A DNA stretch of 64,000 nt from Campylobacter concisus (GTDB lineage: Bacteria; Campylobacterota; Campylobacteria; Campylobacterales; Campylobacteraceae). The notes beneath the pieces are model-generated. The model was given only the letters and a program-made list of their open reading frames with translations. It was not told where the DNA came from and searched no databases. Shown here piece by piece: positions 47,006-56,329 of this stretch (within the stretch, counting starts at the first letter, position 1; every line of letters begins with the position of its first letter). A program made the position numbers and the translations under genes. The stretch is from positions 117,864 to 181,863 of the forward strand of contig NZ_PIQX01000005.1 in the NCBI RefSeq assembly GCF_003049085.1. The letters are read 5' to 3'.

Positions 47006-47419
47006 TTAGCAAATTTCTCTTGAAGCAAAGAAGAAATTTATTTCATTCACAGCATTTTCTAGACTATCACTTCCGTGAACCGCATTTGCATCAATGCTAT
47101 CAGCAAAATCAGCTCTTATAGTGCCAGGAGCTGCTTCTTTTGGGTTAGTTGCACCCATTAGCTCGCGGTTTTTAGCAACTGCATTGTCGCCCTCTAAAAC
47201 CATAACCACAACTGGCCCGCTTATCATAAATTCGACTAGATCGTTGAAGAAAGGTCTATCTTTATGAACTGCATAAAATGCTTTTGCATCGCATTTGCTA
47301 AGTTGGATTTTCTTTGCAGCTGCGATTCTTAAGCCGTTACTTTCAAATCTATCTATAATTTTTCCAACAACATTTTTCTTAACAGCATCAGGCTTAATAA
47401 TAGAAAGTGTTCTTTGCAT
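47006..47419 (-). CDS. ndk: Nucleoside diphosphate kinase
   Basis: Balances nucleoside triphosphates. 137 residues: [37 protein letters not shown], and the phospho-His in [12 protein letters not shown]. Full family length. Confidence 0.98.
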   Translation of the reverse strand: MQRTLSIIKPDAVKKNVVGKIIDRFESNGLRIAAAKKIQLSKCDAKAFYAVHKDRPFFNDLVEFMISGPVVVMVLEGDNAVAKNRELMGATNPKEAAPGTIRADFADSIDANAVHGSDSLENAVNEINFFFASREIC

Positions 47420-47490
47420 AAATTTTTCCTTAAATCTAGGTTATTTAAATTGAAGTTGGCAATTATATCAAATAAAGCTTAAAAATAAAA

Positions 47491-47510
47491 TAGGCTCAAT
47501 TTGAGCCTAA
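47491..47510 (-). terminator. Rho-independent terminator of the ferredoxin gene
   Basis: Nine-base palindrome TAGGCTCAA / TTGAGCCTA, followed on the minus strand by TTTTATTTTT, 19 bases past the ferredoxin stop. Confidence 0.75.
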
Positions 47511-47528
47511 AAATTTATAAATATAAAT

Positions 47529-47813
47529 TTATTGAATAACTGGAATAGAGCCATTGCGTGCATCAGCACCGATCTGATCGCGCGAAGGTTGTCCTGCTAC
47601 AACAGCGTCCCATACGATACAACCATCAGTTGGACAGGCAGATGCACAGGCTGGCTCATCGTTGTAGCCTACGCACTCAACGCATTTGTTTGAATAAACA
47701 TAGTATGTGTCTGCTCCAGTTGGGTTATCGCTGTCATCAACGATGGCTGAAACTGGGCATTCATCAATACATGAACCACAGCTTATACATATATCAGTTA
47801 TTTTTACAGACAT
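47529..47813 (-). CDS. fdxA: Ferredoxin with two 4Fe-4S clusters
   Basis: 94 residues. First cluster ligands CISCGSCIDECP; the second begins at CVECVGYNDEPACASACP, where the spacing between Cys is longer (an insertion of several residues), the Allochromatium-type 2[4Fe-4S] pattern. Acidic, cytoplasmic electron carrier. In C. jejuni fdxA is divergent from ahpC and iron-regulated; here ahpC is a few kb away on the same strand. Monocistronic with its own terminator; AAGGAGAA before the ATG. Confidence 0.95.
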   Translation of the reverse strand: MSVKITDICISCGSCIDECPVSAIVDDSDNPTGADTYYVYSNKCVECVGYNDEPACASACPTDGCIVWDAVVAGQPSRDQIGADARNGSIPVIQ

Positions 47814-47988
47814 TTTTTCTCCTTAGGTTAAAATTTGGCGTAGAATATCAAAAAAAGCTGAAAATGATATAAATAAGCCCTTAAATTTAACTACGATCTT
47901 AAATTTTAGAAAAACTACTTTATAAATCTTTTATCACTTTTAGACTAAATTTACAGATTAAAAATTTTAAAAAGGTTGTATAAATTTA

Positions 47989-50817
47989 ATGAACGATATT
48001 ATTGAAATAACTGGTGCAAGAGAACATAACTTAAAAAATATTAATCTCAAAATTCCAAAAAATAAATTAGTAGTTTTTACTGGTCTTAGCGGAAGTGGCA
48101 AGAGCACGCTAGCCTTTGATACGCTTTATGCCGAGGGACAAAGAAGATATATGGAGAGCCTTAGCAGCTATGCTAGGCAGTTTTTAGACCGTGTGGGTAA
48201 GCCTGATGTTGATAAGATAGAGGGTTTAACGCCTGCTATTGCGATCGATCAAAAGACGACCTCTAAAAACCCTCGCTCAACGGTTGGCACGATCACTGAA
48301 ATTTATGATTACCTAAGGCTTTTATATGCAAGAGTGGGCGTGCAGCACTGCCATAAATGCGGCAAACCTATCTCAAAAATGAGTGCGAGCAACATCATAA
48401 ATGAAATTTCAAAGCTCCCACTTGGCGCAAAAGTGATCATCTATGCACCGCTAGTGCGTGAGAAAAAGGGCACATGGGCAGACTTGATCGAAAATTTACG
48501 CCAAAAAGGCTTTGTAAGAGCGCAGATAGATGGCGTGGTGGTGAGGCTTGACGAGGAGATCGAGCTTGCAAAAACGAAAAAACACACGATAAAGGTCATC
48601 GTTGATAGGATCGCTATCGATGAGCAAAATCACGAACGCCTTGCAAGCGACGTGGAAAAAGCGCTAAATGAGAGCTTTGGCGAGGTCGAGATAGAGATTG
48701 CAAATGCTGATGAACTAGGACTTAAAGAGAGTTTTATACATTACAGCGAGCACATGGCTTGTTTTGACTGTAAAATTTCATTTACGCCGCTTGAGCCACT
48801 TAGCTTTAGCTTCAACTCGCCAAAGGGCGCTTGCGAGCACTGCGACGGACTTGGCATAAGATATAGCCTAGATATGAGCAAGATCATCGACGAGGAAAAG
48901 TCGATAGAAAACGGCGCGATCAAGCTACTTTATGGCTATAACATGAGCTATTACTATAAATTTTTACTTGCTTTTTGCGAGCAAAATGGCATCGATATCA
49001 AAAAGCCCTATTACGAGCTTAGCGAAGATGAAAAGAGACTCGTTTTATATGGAAATGTCAAAGAAGTTGAGTTCTTTTGGAAGCGAAATAAACTGCTTAG
49101 AAAATTTGATGGCGTGGTTAAAATTTCACACGGGCTTTTGAAGGACTACAAAGACTTTGACGAATACATGAGTGAGAAAATTTGCGATGCTTGTAATGGC
49201 CACAGGCTAAAGCCCCAAAGCCTAGCAGTCAAGGTCGCTGGTCTTGGACTTGGTGAAATTTTAGATATGAGCATAGAAAACTGCACCGCATTTTTCTCAA
49301 ACGAGAAAAATTTCGCCTATCTTAGCGACTATGATAAGGCGATCGCAAAGCCTATCTTAAAAGAGATCAACGAGAGGCTTTTCTTTTTGTATGACGTGGG
49401 ACTTGGCTACTTGTCACTTGGACGTGATGCTAGGACGATCAGCGGTGGCGAGGCACAGCGCATCAGGATCGCCAGCCAGATAGGAAGTGGGCTAAGTGGC
49501 GTCATGTACGTGCTTGATGAGCCAAGTATCGGTCTGCACGAGCGCGATACGCTAAAGCTCATAAAAACACTTAGAAATTTGCAAGCCAAAGGCAACTCCG
49601 TAATCGTCGTTGAGCATGACAAAAAGACGATAGAGGAGGCTGATTTTATCGTAGATATCGGCCCTGGAGCTGGTAAATTTGGCGGTAATGTGGTCTTTGC
49701 TGGTAGCTCAAAAGAGCTTTTAAACTCAGACACTCAGACCGCCCTATATATAAATGGTAAGAAAAAGATCGACTATCAAAAAAATAGAAAAGCTGAGAAG
49801 TGGCTCGAAATTTCAAATGTAAATATCAATAATATCTCAAATTTAACCGCGAAATTTCCGCTTAGAAACCTTGTAGGTATCACTGGCGTTTCAGGATCTG
49901 GCAAGAGCTCGCTGGTACTTCAGACCTTGCTTCCAGAGGCACAGGAGCAGCTAAATAGAGCCAAAAAGGTGAAAAAAATAGCTGGGGTAAATTTGAGCGG
50001 ACTTGAGAATTTAGACAAGGTGATCTACCTCGATCAAAGTCCGATAGGTCGTACTCCACGCTCAAATCCAGCGACATATACTGGTGTAATGGATGAGATA
50101 AGAAATTTATTTGCACAGACCAAAGAGGCCAAGCTTAGAGGCTATAAAATAGGGCGCTTTAGCTTTAATGTCAAAGGTGGGCGCTGCGAGAAGTGCCAAG
50201 GCGAAGGCGAGATCACGATCGAGATGCACTTTTTGCCTGATATAAACGTGGTTTGTGATGTTTGTAATGGCGCTAGATACAACGCCCAAACCTTGGAAAT
50301 TTTATACAAAGGCAAAAACATCGCCGAAGTGCTAAATATGAGCATAGATGAGGCGGTTGAGTTCTTTAAAGCTGTGCCAAAGATCGCTTCAAAGCTCACC
50401 ACGCTGCAAGACGTAGGGCTTGGCTACATCACGCTCGGACAAAATGCGGTAACACTTAGTGGCGGCGAGGCGCAGCGTGTAAAGCTAGCAAAAGAGCTTA
50501 GTAGAAGCGACACTGGAAATACGCTTTACATCCTTGATGAGCCAACGACAGGGCTTCATTTTGCCGATGTTGATAGGCTGGTAAAGGTGCTAAATCACTT
50601 AGTTGATCTTGGAAATTCAGTCTTTGTGATCGAACATAATATGGATGTTATCAAAAACTGCGACTATATCGTAGATATGGGACCAGAAGGCGGTGCAAAG
50701 GGCGGTAAAGTGATAGCGTGCGGCAACGTAAAAGAAGTAGCTAAAAACTATAAAAAAACTGGCAGCTACACTGGAGAATTTCTAGCACAAGAGCTTGAGG
50801 AAATGAAGAAAAAATAA
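47989..50817 (+). CDS. uvrA: Excinuclease ABC subunit A
   Basis: DNA damage recognition ATPase of nucleotide excision repair. 942 residues with two ABC modules: Walker A GLSGSGKSTLAFDTLYAEGQ near 32 and GVSGSGKSSL near 630; signature LSGGEAQRIR and LSGGEAQRVKL; zinc fingers CHKCGKPI ... CDACNGHRLKPQ and CEKCQGEGEITIEMHFLPD ... CDVCNGARY. Monocistronic. Confidence 0.99.
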   Translation: MNDIIEITGAREHNLKNINLKIPKNKLVVFTGLSGSGKSTLAFDTLYAEGQRRYMESLSSYARQFLDRVGKPDVDKIEGLTPAIAIDQKTTSKNPRSTVGTITEIYDYLRLLYARVGVQHCHKCGKPISKMSASNIINEISKLPLGAKVIIYAPLVREKKGTWADLIENLRQKGFVRAQIDGVVVRLDEEIELAKTKKHTIKVIVDRIAIDEQNHERLASDVEKALNESFGEVEIEIANADELGLKESFIHYSEHMACFDCKISFTPLEPLSFSFNSPKGACEHCDGLGIRYSLDMSKIIDEEKSIENGAIKLLYGYNMSYYYKFLLAFCEQNGIDIKKPYYELSEDEKRLVLYGNVKEVEFFWKRNKLLRKFDGVVKISHGLLKDYKDFDEYMSEKICDACNGHRLKPQSLAVKVAGLGLGEILDMSIENCTAFFSNEKNFAYLSDYDKAIAKPILKEINERLFFLYDVGLGYLSLGRDARTISGGEAQRIRIASQIGSGLSGVMYVLDEPSIGLHERDTLKLIKTLRNLQAKGNSVIVVEHDKKTIEEADFIVDIGPGAGKFGGNVVFAGSSKELLNSDTQTALYINGKKKIDYQKNRKAEKWLEISNVNINNISNLTAKFPLRNLVGITGVSGSGKSSLVLQTLLPEAQEQLNRAKKVKKIAGVNLSGLENLDKVIYLDQSPIGRTPRSNPATYTGVMDEIRNLFAQTKEAKLRGYKIGRFSFNVKGGRCEKCQGEGEITIEMHFLPDINVVCDVCNGARYNAQTLEILYKGKNIAEVLNMSIDEAVEFFKAVPKIASKLTTLQDVGLGYITLGQNAVTLSGGEAQRVKLAKELSRSDTGNTLYILDEPTTGLHFADVDRLVKVLNHLVDLGNSVFVIEHNMDVIKNCDYIVDMGPEGGAKGGKVIACGNVKEVAKNYKKTGSYTGEFLAQELEEMKKK

Positions 50818-50826
50818 AAAATTTGA

Positions 50827-50862
50827 CTCAACCGTTTCTTTATAAAATTTAAAACGGTTGAG
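50827..50862. terminator. Hairpin between uvrA and the O-antigen ligase remnant
   Basis: Perfect 11-base arms CTCAACCGTTT / AAACGGTTGAG around a 14-base AT-rich loop, nine bases past uvrA; T-rich DNA follows on the minus side. Likely a shared terminator. Confidence 0.6.
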
Positions 50863-50875
50863 GTGTATCGGAGCG

Positions 50876-52045
50876 TTAGCTAATTTTTAAGGTCGATTTT
50901 TCATCTATCGCACTTAAAGCTAGAGCCCAAAATAGTAGCATTAAAAGTGCATTTTCATGGTGAAATGTTGTATTTGCGAGTGAAATTATATTATTAGCCA
51001 TGAGCATTAAAAGTGCAAGAAAACTATGCTATTTTGTCTAAAATTTTTAATAAATTTTATAAAGAGTGATAGTTGAAATACCAAATATGCAAGCAAGGCA
51101 ACGATGCCCTTTTCTGTTAAAAATGTTAAAAAGGTATTGTGTGCATGACTAACATGAACTTCAATATTGCCTGGAAAATATTTTGTTATATCAATGATCT
51201 TAAACTTACCAGAACCTATCCCAAATAAAGGGTGTTCTAACCACGTATAAAATGCGCTAGCAAAGATTGGATATCTAGTCTCTGATCCAGTGACCCCCTT
51301 TGTTAGTTGACTATACAATCTTTGATCTTGAGTGATATTCGTTAATATATATATAAGAAATAGCTATTATGCTAAACAAAATTATCAAGCCTAATAAAAA
51401 TTTTATTTTTATCTGTTTATTTAAAATTTCAAAAAGCAAGTAAGTAAAAATAATGATTGGCAAAAGATACATTGCAGCTCTAGAGCCAGCTATCATTATA
51501 CCAAGGACACAAATTCCGGCAACACTTATGCCTATGTACTTTTCAAAAATTTCTTTGCTATTTATCGAAACTAATGCTACACAAAAAACTAGCAGCATAA
51601 AAATAGCGCTATGATTTACGTGTCCTATTGATTTAAGCTCAAAAAGTGCTAAAGGATCATTTGAAGTGAATTTTTCTACACAAGCAGGGATAAATGCAGC
51701 AATCAAACCAGCAAATAAGGCAAAAAATAAAATTTTAAAATTTATTTTTTCTATGCCAACACTTCTGGCTACAAAGAAAAATAGCATACACCTTAGCGGA
51801 TCAAGCGCTCTTGATACAGAAACTCCATTTATAAGGCAGCTTATAAAAGTAGCCAAAACAAAGATAAAAAGCGAGATATTTATGGGATCAAATTTAAATT
51901 GCCTTTTTTCTTTGACGCAAATATAAATTCCAATCAAGATAAAAAGTGTAAGTGAAATTTGCTTTAAGCCCTCAGTTACTGGCAGTGTAAATAAGACAAT
52001 AACTAAAAAAATATTGTAGAGCTTAGACACGATGTCATTTTTCAT
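50876..52045 (-). pseudogene. waaL: O-antigen ligase (WaaL/Wzy type), two frameshifts
   Basis: Reading minus from 52045: a run of membrane helices (LPVTEGLKQISLTLFILIGIY ... in part), then GSRAAMYLLPIII, ending by frameshift at about 51315. The next frame has the periplasmic loop with EHPLFGIGSGKFK and VHVSHAHNTFLTFLTEKG, the His-containing ligase loop, up to about 51020; adding one base to the A4 run at 51020-51023 rejoins LALLMLMANNIISLANTTFHHENALLML, ending at 50876. Joined, the product would be about 390 residues, normal for WaaL. Both breaks together make function unlikely unless slippage restores them. Confidence 0.85.
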
Positions 52046-52131
52046 GCAGATACTTTAAATTTTAAGTGGACATTTTATCATTGCTGAACTAAAAATAATA
52101 TACAATTAAACAAAAATTAAAAGGAAGTATC

Positions 52132-53160
52132 GTGCCTGATGTGAAAATAAGCTTTGTAGTGCCTGTTTTTAACAAAAAAGAGCACATTGGGGATTGTTTA
52201 AATTCGCTTATATCTCAAGACATGGATGATATTGAGATTATAGTTATTAATGATGGAAGTACTGATAATACGCTAGAAATATTAGAAGAATATAAAGATA
52301 AAATAATATTAAAAACAAAGAGCAATGCTGGTGTTAGTGCTGCCAGAAAAGACAGTATATTGCTAGCTAGTGGCAAATATACTATCTGCGTAGATGCTGA
52401 TGACTATGTGGAAAAAGATTATACTTCATGTGTTTATAATATCGCAGAAAAATTTGATGCCGACATGGTGATAACAGATGTATTTAAAATTTATGGTAAT
52501 AAAAAAGTATACTTAAATGACTTCGAGATAAAAGATAGCCATATCATAGATAAAGATGAGTATTTAAAGAGATTACTTGCTTCAAGGCACAATAAAGTCT
52601 TGCATAATACATGGAATAAAGCTATTAAAACTGAAATTTTAAAAGAAAAATTATTTCCAGTTGGGATCACGCAGGCTGAAGATTTTCACACTGTAGTGAG
52701 AAATCTTATCGCTTCAAAAACTCTTGTAAAGCTAAATAAGGCTTTTTATTGCTATAAGATAGGAGACAACAACACTGCTGGTTTTGAAAAGCTAAAAGCT
52801 GTGATGGATCATAAATTTGTTTATGATGACATAATCTCAATTTTAAAAAACAAAAATTTAACTCTTGAAATGGTGCCTGATCTAGAATTTAGAAAGATAA
52901 AAAGCGTCTATATGCCAGCTATTTTGGCAAGACCAAATCTTAAAAATAGTAGCTATGTAAAGGCACTTGATCTTTTTTATGCAGATATTGATAGCATTAT
53001 AAATTTAGCCGGTTTTTCAAAGCTTAGATTAAAACAAAGAATTTTGTTTAAAGTGCTAAAAAATGTAAAATCATACGAAAATGTATCAAAAATTTTAAAA
53101 ATCTTTAATACAATAAATGGCGTTTTGTCAAATAAAAAAATGAAAGAATTTAAAGAGTAG
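52132..53160 (+). CDS. Family 2 glycosyltransferase
   Basis: 342 residues, GT-A fold: VKISFVVPVFNKKEHIGDCLNSL, EIIVINDGSTDNTLEIL, and the metal-binding DADDYVEKD near 86. After residue 200 the protein is a basic helical region with no membrane segment. GTG start with AAGGAAG before it. First gene of a plus-strand LOS module (GT2-GT4-deacetylase); it is divergent from the ligase remnant. The sugar is not predictable. Confidence 0.9.
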   Translation: MPDVKISFVVPVFNKKEHIGDCLNSLISQDMDDIEIIVINDGSTDNTLEILEEYKDKIILKTKSNAGVSAARKDSILLASGKYTICVDADDYVEKDYTSCVYNIAEKFDADMVITDVFKIYGNKKVYLNDFEIKDSHIIDKDEYLKRLLASRHNKVLHNTWNKAIKTEILKEKLFPVGITQAEDFHTVVRNLIASKTLVKLNKAFYCYKIGDNNTAGFEKLKAVMDHKFVYDDIISILKNKNLTLEMVPDLEFRKIKSVYMPAILARPNLKNSSYVKALDLFYADIDSIINLAGFSKLRLKQRILFKVLKNVKSYENVSKILKIFNTINGVLSNKKMKEFKE

Positions 53161-53163
53161 AAA

Positions 53164-54213
53164 ATGATAAATATACTTGAGCTTGAAAGCTCTCTTGGAT
53201 TTGGTGGGCAAGAACACCGTACACAGCGTGTGATAAATGGACTTGATAGGAGTAAATTTAGGGTTTTTTATGGGCTAAATCCTGGCTCAAAAAGCTTTGA
53301 GAAACAGATCGAGTGCGAATTCGTTGAGTTTAATCTCAAAAAGTCTTTTAATATCTTTGAAATTTTAAAAATTTGTAAATTTTTAAAGCAAAATAATATA
53401 AAAATCATCTCAACTCACTCAGGTAAAGATGGCACCATTGGAGCGATTGTGGGCAAAATTTGTGGCGTTAGCGTGGTTCGTACTAGGCATTTACAGCTGC
53501 CTATAACATCGCCCTTACCTTACAACCTAAGCACAAAAGTGGTCGGCGTTTGTGACTCAGTTTGCGCTGATCTTATCAAAAGAGGCGTCAAAAAAGAGAA
53601 GGTGTTAAAAATCTACACTGGCATCGATACGCAAAAATATACACCAGAATTTAAGATAAATATGAAAAAAGAATTTGGCTTAAATGACGACGTAGTTGGA
53701 ATTTGCATCGTTGCAGTGTTAAGAGCTGCTAAAAATCATAAGCTATTAATCGATGCATTTAGCGAGTTAAATTTAGAAAAATCAGCCCTTTTTATCGTAG
53801 GTGATGGCCCGCAAAATAAAAATTTACACGAATATATAAAAGATAAAAAAAATATCTTTATGCTTGGCAACAGAACCGATGTGAGCGATTTTTTGGGCTC
53901 ACTTGATATCTGTGTGTTACCTTCAGGGATGGAGGCTATCGGTGGAGCACTGCTTGAGGCATCTTCGTGCAAGCTAGCTACTATTGGAAGCGATGTGGGC
54001 GGACTTGGCGAGGCGGTAAGTAATGGCAAAAGCGGATTTTTATTTGAAAATGGCAACAAAGAGGAGCTAAAGAAGGTGCTTGAAAGGCTCATTTTGGATG
54101 AAAATTTAAGAAAACAGATGGGTGAGTTTGGCAGAGAGTATGTCAAAGAGACATTTAGCATCGAAAAAATGATAGAAAACACACAAAATTTATATATGGA
54201 GCTTGTAAAATGA
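53164..54213 (+). CDS. Family 4 glycosyltransferase
   Basis: 349 residues, GT-B fold: ESSLGFGGQEHRTQRVI at the N-terminus and the C-terminal nucleotide-sugar motif GMEAIGGALLEASSCKLATIGSDVGG, with the EX7E Glu pair variant. It has a paralogue in the opposite module at 56326-57399. Overlaps the deacetylase gene by 4 bases. Probably adds a core sugar. Confidence 0.9.
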   Translation: MINILELESSLGFGGQEHRTQRVINGLDRSKFRVFYGLNPGSKSFEKQIECEFVEFNLKKSFNIFEILKICKFLKQNNIKIISTHSGKDGTIGAIVGKICGVSVVRTRHLQLPITSPLPYNLSTKVVGVCDSVCADLIKRGVKKEKVLKIYTGIDTQKYTPEFKINMKKEFGLNDDVVGICIVAVLRAAKNHKLLIDAFSELNLEKSALFIVGDGPQNKNLHEYIKDKKNIFMLGNRTDVSDFLGSLDICVLPSGMEAIGGALLEASSCKLATIGSDVGGLGEAVSNGKSGFLFENGNKEELKKVLERLILDENLRKQMGEFGREYVKETFSIEKMIENTQNLYMELVK

Positions 54214-54980
54214 GCGTACCAGTTTTGATGTATCACCACGTGCTTGAAAAGAGTGGATTTATCGCTAGTAGCGTGGATGAGTTTAGATCGCATATGAAAT
54301 TTCTAGCCGAAAGTGGCTATAAAACTTTAAGTATAAATGAGTTTATCGCTTATAAAAAAGGCGAGCTCGAGGTGCCAAAAAAGAGCGTTTGCATAACATT
54401 TGATGATGGCTGGATGGATAACTACATTTATGCCTATCCTATCGTGAAGGAATTTGGGCTAAAGGCAAATATTTTTATAATTACTGGCTGGATAGAAGCG
54501 GCGCAAAAGGCCCATGAGATGAGGCCTGCTAGCTTTTTAAACGTCGATCACAACGAGTGCAAGAGGCTTGCTCCAAGTAGGCCGCAAGATGTGATCTTAA
54601 ATTTAGAGCAGATCGAGAAAATGAGTGATTGTTTTTACTTTCACTCACATACACATGGTCATTTTGATGGATATTTTGGGCAGCTTGGTTTGGACGAGGA
54701 ATTTAGCCTTTGCCGTGAATTTATGAAGAAAAATTTTGGCTTTGATGACGACGCACTTTGCTGGCCGCGTGGCAAATATAACGAAGAGTATCTAAGCACT
54801 GCTAAAAAGCACGGTTACAACGCATTTTTCACTACAAAACGTGGCATTAATAAAGCTGATGGTAATCTTGAAGAGATAAAACGGATAGTGACAAAACGTG
54901 ATGAAAAATGGCTAAAAAAGACCATGTTTATATATCAAAATGATATTTTAGGTTCGATCTACGCGGCGATAAGGTCTTAA
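54210..54980 (+). CDS. Polysaccharide deacetylase (NodB-type)
   Basis: 256 residues, carbohydrate esterase 4 fold: PVLMYHHV at the start, ITFDDGWMDNYIYAYPI as the catalytic TFDDG motif, FHSHTHGH as the metal-binding HSHTH, and a C-terminal CWPRGKYNEEYL. No signal peptide, so it acts in the cytoplasm, probably deacetylating an N-acetyl sugar of the LOS or its lipid-linked precursor. Its C-terminus (KKTMFIYQNDILGSIYAAIR) resembles that of the other deacetylase in this locus. Confidence 0.88.
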   Translation: MSVPVLMYHHVLEKSGFIASSVDEFRSHMKFLAESGYKTLSINEFIAYKKGELEVPKKSVCITFDDGWMDNYIYAYPIVKEFGLKANIFIITGWIEAAQKAHEMRPASFLNVDHNECKRLAPSRPQDVILNLEQIEKMSDCFYFHSHTHGHFDGYFGQLGLDEEFSLCREFMKKNFGFDDDALCWPRGKYNEEYLSTAKKHGYNAFFTTKRGINKADGNLEEIKRIVTKRDEKWLKKTMFIYQNDILGSIYAAIRS

Positions 54981-55008
54981 TGAACTAAATTAATTTATAA
55001 AAATTTTC

Positions 55009-55532
55009 TCATTTTTGGCTATATGTTTTTGTAAGATTTTGCTTTATTGGTGATTTGAACTCTAATTTAAATTTATACTCAAGGCCCGCTAGATCAAGTT
55101 CTTTTTTATCTATTTGTTTTTGTGTATTGCTTGAATACTTGCTCAAGTTTTTCTTATAAATTCCGGCTATTCGAGCAGCTTCTTCATCAGCGTTTAAAAC
55201 ACAAAGTATATCACATTTACTTATACGTAAAAGCGGATTTGTGCTTACGTATATTACGACTTTTACAAACGGCATGATAAATTTAAAAAATGGCTTTAAC
55301 TCATCTTGATGATCGCTTTTGATTTTTATCTTTGGACGAGCTATAAATTTAGGCTCATTACATCATCATCGATTACAGCGATTTGGTAAGGTTTAAAGTT
55401 TTTAAATCCACTTTTTCTAATTTGTTTTGCAAGTGTGCTTTTGCCACTACCGTGAAGCCCAGTAAGAGCGATTAAGGCTCGTTTTTTATCTTTTAAAATT
55501 TCTTTACAAGTCTCATTTAATGCTTCAAGCAT
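55009..55532 (-). pseudogene. P-loop kinase remnant in the LOS locus
   Basis: Minus-strand reading starts MLEALNETCKEILKDKKRAL, with Walker A GLHGSGKSTLA and IAVIDDDVMS, then shifts frame around 55345-55356 and continues FIARPKIKIKSDHQDELK and IMPFVKVVIYVSTNP to a stop at 55009. The P-loop and DDD resemble APS-kinase-like small-molecule kinases. One base is lost; the whole is about 174 codons. Could be a sugar kinase for LOS decoration. Its start overlaps the deacetylase stop by one base. Confidence 0.75.
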
Positions 55533-56329
55533 TATTTATAGCCTCTATTTCTAAAATTTGAATATAAATTTCCTAGCACCGGTGTAGAATAGATAAAAAG
55601 CTTCTTTTTAACCCTAAAAATGTAGTCACTCTCGCTCTTTGCATTGTTTGATATATCGATACGTCTTATCTTAAATTTATCATCTCCTGCGCAAAATCCA
55701 CCATCTATCACACTAAAGGCAAAGTCATAATACTCTCTTACAACTTTTAGTGAAAGCTCGTTAAAGTGCCCTTTTGGAAAGCAAAAGCCAAATTCTTTTT
55801 TTTCAGGAAATAGCTCTTTTATCTTAGCAAGTGAGCTAGAAAATTCCTCTCTTAACTTTGTTTCGTCGTTACTTTTGCAAGAAAAGTGACTCGCTGTATG
55901 GCTATCAAACTCAAAAAGCCCGCTCTCTTGCATCTGCCTGATCTCGTCTAAATTTAAAAAATACTCCGCGTCTTTATCATAATCGATCTCTTTATGTTTT
56001 TTAAATGCAAAGTCGTAGTCTTGCCTTTTAAAATCTTTGATCTTATCTGTTATCAAAAAGCATACAGCTGGAATTTTTAACTCTTTTAGGATAGGAAATG
56101 CAAATTTATAATTATCAAAATACCCGTCATCAAAAGTTAGTAAAATGTTCTTTTTAGAGGCTTTTGCTCGGCCACTAGCTATATCTTTAAACTGAGCATA
56201 GTTTATAAATTTATAGCCCTCATCTAACGCCATCAAAAGCGCCTTTTTAAATAGCTCTGGCTTAATGGCAAAGTCGTTTTTATTGTTATTACAGTGATGC
56301 ATCGTTAGCACGCAAACTGGGTAGTTCAT
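55532..56329 (-). CDS. Polysaccharide deacetylase (NodB-type), second copy
   Basis: 265 residues: CVLTMHHC, LLTFDDGYFDNYKFAFPI as TFDDG motif, FDSHTASHFSC as metal-binding DSHTxSH, and FCFPKGHFNELSL. Cytoplasmic (no signal peptide). A distant paralogue of the deacetylase at 54210, sharing the order of motifs and a similar C-terminus. Overlaps the GT4 gene by 4 bases. Confidence 0.88.
   Translation of the reverse strand: MNYPVCVLTMHHCNNNKNDFAIKPELFKKALLMALDEGYKFINYAQFKDIASGRAKASKKNILLTFDDGYFDNYKFAFPILKELKIPAVCFLITDKIKDFKRQDYDFAFKKHKEIDYDKDAEYFLNLDEIRQMQESGLFEFDSHTASHFSCKSNDETKLREEFSSSLAKIKELFPEKKEFGFCFPKGHFNELSLKVVREYYDFAFSVIDGGFCAGDDKFKIRRIDISNNAKSESDYIFRVKKKLFIYSTPVLGNLYSNFRNRGYK

Noticed and set aside
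50827..50862. Insertion-sequence end (inverted repeat) near uvrA
   Set aside because: Only one palindrome, no transposase and no target duplication; a terminator explains it.
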